Shown in pieces: positions 23,101 through 32,100 of a DNA stretch of 64,000 nucleotides. The translations under genes and the position numbers were made by a program. Position 1 is the first letter of the stretch; each line of letters begins with the position of its first letter. The notes under the pieces are model-generated. The model had not been told where the DNA came from and made no database searches. It saw nothing but the letters and a program-made list of their open reading frames with translations. The stretch lies in assembly GCA_964017045.1 (NCBI GenBank), contig OZ024809.1, positions 6,471,012 through 6,535,011 on the forward strand, in the 5' to 3' direction. This stretch comes from Omphiscola glabra (Eukaryota > Mollusca > Gastropoda > Lymnaeidae).

Positions 23101-26100
23101 TAGACGAGCCCCCAAATGTTACAACTTCATATCTGTTACTGTTACTGTTTAATCCGTTGCTGTCTAGGGTTAACGAATATACTCTGTCACACTAAGGTTC
23201 ACAATAATGACCAACAACAGTGTCCACAGTAAATTATGTGTTTATTACTATATACTAAACTATACACTTGTAACACAAATATATCTCGCAGTAAAACAGC
23301 ATCCTTAGGCAACAAGCCCTACTACTCTCGACTCTACACTAACTCTAAGGATCTACTCTGGCTCTACTACTCCTGTCTCTACTACTGGCCCTGGCTCTAC
23401 TCTTGTCAACTACCTCCTGGGTCTACCTCTTGTTAACTAACCCCACTACCCAGCTCACAGCTCTTATCCCCTCCGTCTGTTCACCCCCCACCCAGCTACA
23501 CTAATTGCTCAACACGAACCAATTTCACCTCTGACCCCACAATCTTGCCCTAACACAACATCTCACAGTCTCCATCCCCCAGACCAGAATTAATTAACGA
23601 TCCAGGTCGTAACAGGGGGTGAGTGCTATTTGCTTGTTTATGTATTTTTAGGTGAGGGAATTTAAAAAGCCATCAGTTATCTTGCCCTTTTTCGTGTTGA
23701 CAACGATTTAGGTTTTTATAATAGATACTAGAAAATCTGACCCGATGTTATCGGGATAATTATGATATTTCCTTTGTGATTATTTATACCTGCTATTGCA
23801 AAAACTTCTCACAATTCTTAATTTTAAAAAGCAGTATCTATGTAATGATATTAACGTTTCTAACATCATCAAGTTTTGAGAAGTATTTATCTGCTATATA
23901 TTATACGCTTACCCTACCCCCTTTCACACCCTTAAAATATTTGTTTTTTTGCTCTAAACATGACCTTAAATTATCAAATCTAGATTATCACTAAACAAAT
24001 CATTATTGTCACTAAAGAAGTTAACTGAGGGACGATTTCTACGCTAGAGAAATACTTTAGATGTCATGTGCTTTTAAATTGTTAAATGTTGGGACTACCC
24101 TACGCCTTTTCGTGCCTTTGAACTACAATTTGTTTTTGTCTAAAAAATTGTGAAAACATAATCTCAAATATACTACAAAATCTCTACATATGACATACAT
24201 ATATTTTATATTAACGGACTTTGATATATTGCTTTCGTAATTACAAATTTAAACAAACTTTTGCCTTGTTTTTTTTTTTTTTAATTATACGTTTAATTAT
24301 CGGAAAATCGTAAAACAAAGAATTCTTTTATTTAAAGAAAAATCTCGCAACCGTTTTTCACGTCTATAACAGACTTGGGTGTCTTTTTAAAAAAAAAAAT
24401 TGTTAATCTCATAAAAATACACACCCACTTTACATTTCGCAAAGTAAAAACAAAAATAAATTTCAATTTTTTGAAAGAAAATATTAACCAATTTCCATTT
24501 TACAAAATTAATTTTCTAATGTGAAAATGATTGGTTTTCATATTCATGGATGCACTTACGTAAGTGTATCAACGTTTTGCTAATGCCATTGATTTTTCTT
24601 AATTGACAACATATGTTTATTTGTAAAAAGAAAATGTAACATATCTATGTTCACAAATGTAATACCATAGGATTTTTATATATTGTCATCCACATAAAAA
24701 TGTATACATCGTATTTCCAAACCCCGCTATGCATGTAATGTACCTGAGAAGGTTAATTATTTATCAAATTCGTTCCTTTATTCTGAGACGTATCATGTGC
24801 TGCCTGGTGCAAAATGAAAGCATTGACCAAACCCCCACCCCCCCCCCCCCCTAGATTTTAGTAAAATCTTCCACCGGACTGTAGTCTATATGCAATCACA
24901 TATTTTTTGCACTTCATGTGGTTTGTTCTTATTTGGAAGAGTTACAAGTGTATTAGTAAATGCTATTTGGCTATGGAGTTTCGCTGCACTGATCGTCTTA
25001 AACGGCATTTTCCTATTAAAAGTATATTAAAATGTTAAGTTTTTATTACGCTATAAATTTAATAAATAAAACTATATTTTTGGAATTTATAAAAAGTAAA
25101 AACTTATTAAATGTTTAAAATACAAAGCTAACGTTTTTTGTGTTTTTAACAATTTAAAAAACAATCAATTATAATAATTATATTTAATAATTTAAGCAAG
25201 GAAAAATATATTATCAGTTTTGTCAAGCGTGGTTATTAAATTAAATCAGATAACTTTTAGCTTCGGCTAAATAGGCAATTCGCGCTATGACGTCATACGC
25301 GTGATTATTTAGAACAAATTAATATTAATTTTATTTCGCAATTTTAACAACGCACTAAAAACAATTGATGTTTGGGTTTTCCAGATAAATGTGATTGCGG
25401 TGTAATTCTTTGATCATAATTTTGTTATTTATTGTTTTTTCTTTACTTTTAAACACATATAAAATGTTTAAAATAGTTAATGATTGATATGATAAGGGAC
25501 CACGCACATTTTACACCTCTGGTAACCTTAGGGACCACGCACATATTACTTCTATTATGGTAACCCTCGAGACCACGTATATATTACTTCTATGGTAACC
25601 CTAGGGACCACGTACATATTATATATTGCAAAGGGGATGGGGTGGTTTATCATATTGTTTTATTGTTCAAATTCATGAAGTAAGCCTAGAATATTAAAAA
25701 CTAAAATGTATTTTTGCTTACAAGAATAAGCACATTTTTTATAAAAAAAATATTCTCTGGCTTTTTTTGCTTGCACTTATTTTGTTTCGGCTTTTTTATT
25801 TTTTACTCCCTTGTTTTATTCGGGGCGAAAAGTGGGGGGGGGGGGGTTGTTATAAATGCTATAATAATATTGGGGGAGGGGGTGGAAATATTATATAACG
25901 TTATAAGGGGTAGGGTGGGTCCAAAATGTCACATTTTTAAATAATATGCCACGGCCGCTAGTTAAAACGTTTGCTGTACATATCAATAGTACAAACAATC
26001 CGATGATACATAGTTTGATGACATGGTGAAAGTATTAGATGTATAAACTATAGAAGAATGAAATAAAGATTTCTTCACAGAATAATTCTTCTCGGATTTA

Positions 26101-29100
26101 TACTGCTAAATAATCTTACTGTCTGGCAGTTTGTTTTTTTCCTTGTCCTTACATTAAATTATAGAACAAGATTAATGTAACAAAAGAGAAGGTGGTTTTT
26201 TAATAGGCATAATTATAACATCTTAAAAGTCAACGAAATAAATGGCACGTGATAATCTACTCTTAGCCTCACCTTCGTTTCCTGCTCTCATTGGGTTGAC
26301 TTCTGAACCACTGGTCAACACAGCTGGTCAGTTCAGTGAAGTCAGCGTGGACACCACACGCCCACCCAGTAGCATGTCGATTGATTGTCCAGACTTGACC
26401 TTTAGCGTTTAAACACGAGCACACTGTCCTTAAAGGTGATACACATTGGTCAAGAGAAAGTTGTTACTGTCCTTAAAGGTGATACACATTGGTCAAGAGA
26501 AAGTTGTTACCGTCCTTAAAGGTGAAATGCAGTGGTCAAGAGAAGTTTGTTACTGTCCTTAAAGGGAATACACAGTGGTCAAGAGAAAGTAGTTACTGTC
26601 CTTAAAGGTGATACACAATGGTCAAGAGAAAGTTGTTACTGTTTTTAAAGGTGATACACATTGGTCAAGAGAAAGTTGTTACCGTCCTTAAAGGTGAAAT
26701 GCAGTGGTCAAGAGAAGTTTGTTACTGTCCTTAAAGGGGATACACAGTGGTCAAGAGAAAGTAGTTACTGTCCTTAAAGGTGATACACAATGGTCAAGAG
26801 AAAGTTGTTACTGTCCTTAAAGGTGATACACAGTGGTCAAGAGAAAGTTGTTACTGTCCTTCAAGGTGATACACAATGGTTAAGAGAAGTTTGTTTATCT
26901 TTTTTAAAGCAGCTAATCTCTTACAAGGAGTCGGCACGTGACACAAAACAAATATGGCGGTTATTGAGTGATTTGTGGACAGCTAAACGAATTAGGTTGC
27001 CTACGAGATCAAAGATTAGAAATAAAATCTAAACAATCTGTTAACCCATGTTTGAAAACTAGAAATAAATGTAGGAATAAAACTAGAAATAAATGTATAT
27101 ATAAAACTAGAAATAAATGTAGGAATAAAACTAGAAATAAATGTAGGAATAAAAGTAGAAATAAATTTAGAAATAAAACTAGAAATAAAACTAAAATAAA
27201 TTTACATTCGAACACACTTTTCTGTCGTACACATTTTTTCGGATATATATACATAGTACACAGTGACGTAGCGAGCTTACCTCGTGCCCGGGGCACAATA
27301 CTTTTTAGCGCCCCCCCCCCCTATTCGAAAACCATACAATATTATATGTAAAATATACCATTTGGCGCCCCTTTGTGAGTAGCGCCCAGGGCATGATGCC
27401 CCGCCCCCCTTGCCCTCTCTCGCTACGCAGCTGATAGTACATAGAAAAGGTTTGAGAGGTGGGAGCGCCTGGGTTGTTATAACAAAGTAGGAGCGCCTGG
27501 GTTGTTATAACAAAGTGGGAGCGCCTGGGTTGTTATAACAAAGTAGGAGCGCCTGGGTTGTTATAACAAAGTGGGAGCGCCTGGGTTGTTATAACAAAGT
27601 AGGAGCGCCTGGGTTGTTATAACAAAGTGGGGGCGCCTGGGTTGTTATAACAAAGTAGGAGTGCCTGGGTTGCTATAACAAAGTAGGAGCGCCTGGGTTT
27701 TTATAACAAAGTAGGAGCGCCTGGGTTGTTGTAACAAAGTAGGAGCGCCTGGGTTGTTATAACAAAGTAGGAGCGCCTGGGTTGTTATAACAAAGTAGGA
27801 GCGCCTGGGTTGTTGTAACAAAGTAGGAGCGCCTGGGTTGTTAAACAAAGTAGGTGCGCCTGGGTTGTTGTAACAAAGTAGGAGCGCCTGGGTTGTTGTA
27901 ACAAAGTAGGAGCGCCTGGGTTGTTGTAACAAAGTAGGAGCGCCTGGGTTGTTGTAACAAAGTAGGAGCGCCTGGGTTGTTGTAACAAAGTAGGAGCGCC
28001 TGGGTTGTTAAACAAAGTGGGAGCGCCTGGGTTGTTGTAACAAAGTAGGAGCGCCTGGGTTGTTGTAACAAAGTAGGAGCGCCTGGGTTGTTGTAACAAA
28101 GTAGGAGCGCCTGGGTTGTTGTAACAAAGTAGGAGCGCCTGGGTTGCTATAACAAAGTAGGAGCGCCTGGGTTGCTATAACAAAGTAGGAGCGCCTGGGT
28201 TGTTATAACAAAGTAGGAGTGCCTGGGTTGTTATAACAAAGTAGGAGCGCCTGGGTTGTTATAACAAAGTAGGAGCGCCTGGGTTGCTATAACAAAGTAG
28301 GAGCGCCTGGGTTGTTATAACAAAGTAGGAGCGCCTGGGTTGTTATAACAAAGTAGGAGCGCCTGGGTTGCTATAACAAAGTAGGAGCGCCTGGGTTGTT
28401 ATAACAAAGTAGGAGCGCCTGGGTTGTTATAACAAAGTAGGAGTGCCTGGGTTGTTATAACAAAGTAGGAGCGCCTGGGTTGTTATAACAAAGTAGGAGC
28501 GCCTGGGTTGCTATAACAAAGTAGGAGCGCCTGGGTTGTTATAACAAAGTAGGAGCGCTTGGGTTGCTATAACAAAGTAGGAGCGCCTGGGTTGTTATAA
28601 CAAAGTAGGAGCGCCTGGGTTGTTATAACAAAGTAGGAGTGCCTGGGTTGTTATAACAAAGTAGGAGCGCCTGGGTTGTTATAACAAAGTAGGAGCGCCT
28701 GGGTTGCTATAACAAAGTAGGAGCGCCTGGGTTGTTATAACAAAGTAGGAGCGCCTGGGTTGCTATAACAAAGTAGGAGCGCCTGGGTTGTTGTAACAAA
28801 GTAGGAGCGCCTGGGTTGCTATAACAAAGTAGGAGCGCCTGGGTTGTTATAACAAAGTAGGAGCGCCTGGGTTGTTATAACAAAGTAGGAGCGCCTGGGT
28901 TGCTATAACAAAGTAGGAGCGCCTGGGTTGTTATAACAAAGTAGGAGCGCCTGGGTTGCTATAACAAAGTAGGAGCGCCTGGGTTGTTGTAACAAAGTAG
29001 GAGCGCCTGGGTTGCTATAACAAAGTAGGAGCGCCTGGGTTGTTATAACAAAGTAGGAGCGCCTGGGTTGCTATAACAAAGTAGGAGCGCCTGGGTTGTT

Positions 29101-32100
29101 AAACAAAGTAGGAGCGCCTGGGTTGTTAAACAAAGTAGGAGCGCCTGGGTTGTTAAACAAAGTAGGAGCGCCTGGGTTGTTAAACAAAGTCGTGTGATCC
29201 GTATGTCGTTAAGAAGGAGAGATAGATGTAAAACAATATTAGCAATTATTTGACATAAGTGAAAGTACCATAATTAAGTGTTAACTTTTATTCAGTCTTA
29301 CCTTTGAATGACCTCATACTTTCCTATTACTATGAAATTAATGTCCTATTACTGACACCTTAGTTACCTGTTTATAACATCTTATTCTCCTATTACTGAC
29401 ATCTTACTGACACCTTAGTTACCTGTTTATAACATCTTATTCTCCTATTACTGACATCTTACTGACACTTTAGTTACATGTTTATAACATCTTATTCTTC
29501 TTTTACTGACACCTTAGTTACCTGTTTATAACATCTTATTCTCCTATTACTGACACTTTTGTTACCTGTTTTTAACATCTTATTCTCCTATTACTGACAT
29601 CTTACTGACACCTTAGTTACCTGTTTATAACATCTTATTCTCATATTACTTACACTTTTCTTACCTGTTTATAACATCTTATTCTCCTATTACTGACATC
29701 TTACTGACACCTTAGTTACCTGTTTATAACATGTTATTCTCCTATTACTTACACTTTTCTTACCTGTTTATAACATCATATTCTCCTATTACTGACATCT
29801 TACTGACACCTTAGTTACCTGTTTATAACATCTTATTCTCCTATTACTGACATCTTACTGAAACCTTAGTTACCTGTTTAAAACATCTTATTCTCCTATT
29901 ACTGACACCTTAGTTACCTGTTTATAACATCTTATTCTCCTGTTACTGACACTTTTCTTACCTGTTTATAACATCTTATTCTCCTATTACTGACATCTTA
30001 CTGACACCTTAGTTACCTGTTTATAACATCTTATTCTCCTATTACTGACACTTTTGTTACCTGTTTATAACATCTTATTCTCCTATTACTGACACTTTTG
30101 TTACCTGTTTATAACATCTTATTCTCCTATTACTGACACTTTTGTTACCTGTTTATAACATCTTATTCTCCTATTACTGACACAGTACTTACCTCTTATT
30201 TTCTTTGGTTACATTCATGCATTGACACGCTGGCTTGATATTCGTATTTTTCACCAGGCGATTCTCCAGTGCAGTGCCTCCCGTTTTCTGTATGTGCTGG
30301 ACCACAATGACGTCAGACTGATTGATGTTCAGTTCAACTGGTTGAACCTGTTCAACACAAACATCAAGGAAATTGTATCAAATGGTTCAACCTAATCAAC
30401 ACAAACATCAAGGAAATTGTATCAAATGGTTCAACCTAATCAACACAAACATCAAGGAAATTGTATCAAATGGTTCAACCTAATCAACACAAACATCAAG
30501 GAAATTGTATCAAATGGTTCAACCTAATCAACACAAACATCGAGGAAATTGTATCAAATGGTTCAACCTAATCAACACAAACATCAAGGAAATTGTATCA
30601 AATGGTTCAACCTAATCAACACAAACATCAAGGAAATTGTATCAAATGGTTCAACCTAATCAACACAAACATCGAGGAAATTGTATCAAATGGTTCAACC
30701 TAATCAACACAAACATCAAGGAAATTGTATCAAATGGTTCAACCTAATCAACACAAACATCGAGGAAATTGTATCAAATGGTTCAACCTAATCAGCATAC
30801 TCATATAAATGATTCGGTGACTGGACAACTGATCACAAGACAAGTGAACCCACGACAACTGACCCCAAGACATCTGAACACAAGACAACTGACCACTAGA
30901 CAACTGACCACTAGACAACTGACCCCAAGGCAACTGACCTCAAGACAAGTGAATTGACTAGGCAACTGACCTCAAGACAAGTGAATTGACGACAACTGAC
31001 CCCCAGACAACTGAACCCCAGACAACTGACCCCCAGACACCCGAACTAGGGTTTCCCTCCCAGGATCCTGCACGATTACCGGTAACCAAAAGACTTCCCG
31101 GGAACATTTCCTAATTCCAGGAAATCCTGGGACAGCTAATTTAATCCAGTTAACAGCCATGAATTATAAATCTCAGTAACTCAATCAGGTTCTTAAGCGT
31201 TTTCACGTGACGACCACATTCACCAACCGGTATAAGCAAAGTGACCTTACTATGAAATATGGGGGGGGGGGGGGGGGGGTAGGCTTTTAGATAGGGTAAT
31301 TTCTTAGAAATGAAAACAAATTAAAACTAAATTTTTCAGTATTGTAATTAATGACATATTCGATTACACGGTTGAAAATGAGTGTAAGTCAACCTACGAG
31401 ACAAACTTTTTTTGTTACTCAAACTACGGGACAATAGTTTTTTTTTGTAGCTCAAACTACGAGACAAAAGTTAAATTACAAAGCTATTTAAAATTCAATA
31501 ATTTTCTTAGTCTTTTGTTTCAGCCGGTGACCAAACAGAAATCCTTTGCAACCGGTCAACCAAATTTGAGTTGCTGCCCCACGGTGTGGGAACCTGTGAT
31601 CTAGCAACTTATTATACCAGGCAGTTAAAATGCCAAAAGCACGGTCAAGCTAAAACATCCCCAGGTGGATGGGACTCGTTAACCTTTGATGGCAACTCCT
31701 CTAAGAAAAAGAAACTCTGAATTCAAACCCGGAGATGGAGTCCCGTAGGCGGATAATATTGGCACAACGAAACAATCTGACAACTTCTGCGACGCCACTG
31801 TTTTTTTCCTATCCGACTTTCGCCCTACAAGCATATTATTAACCAGTTATCTATTACTATATAAAGTAGGTGAAAATGATTCAACCAGAGGCAAGTGAAA
31901 AACCTCTGGAGTAATTTTGACATAGTCTGTCATTCATTAACAGACAATTACAATAATTAATTGCTTTTTTTATTCCTATTTCCCTGGAAAAGAATAAAAC
32001 CCAGGAAAATGATAAAAATCCTTAACCCAACACATGACAAGTGAACACACACACACCTGAACTCATAAATATTCGTACTGATACACAGGGACAGCTGAAC

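Larger units (their letters stand above)
19496..23614 (-). mobile_element. LTR retrotransposon without a recognisable pol gene, young insertion
   Basis: Seen: two 498-bp direct repeats starting TG and ending CA, flanked on both sides by GGGGG (probable 5-bp target duplication), a 12-base match to the 3' end of tRNA-Pro just inside the right LTR, and a polypurine tract just inside the left LTR. These orient the element on the - strand, the same as the host gene HS6ST (intron 3). The internal part holds one long ORF (599 codons) and a repetitive leader. I see no protease, reverse transcriptase, RNase H or integrase motif, so it is probably non-autonomous and mobilised by a relative's enzymes. 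The two LTRs look the same over all stretches compared, pointing to recent insertion. Confidence 0.9.

Noticed and set aside
27459..29190. CRISPR-like array
   Set aside because: Repeats are contiguous with no unique spacers, the genome is eukaryotic and no cas genes are present; it is a minisatellite.
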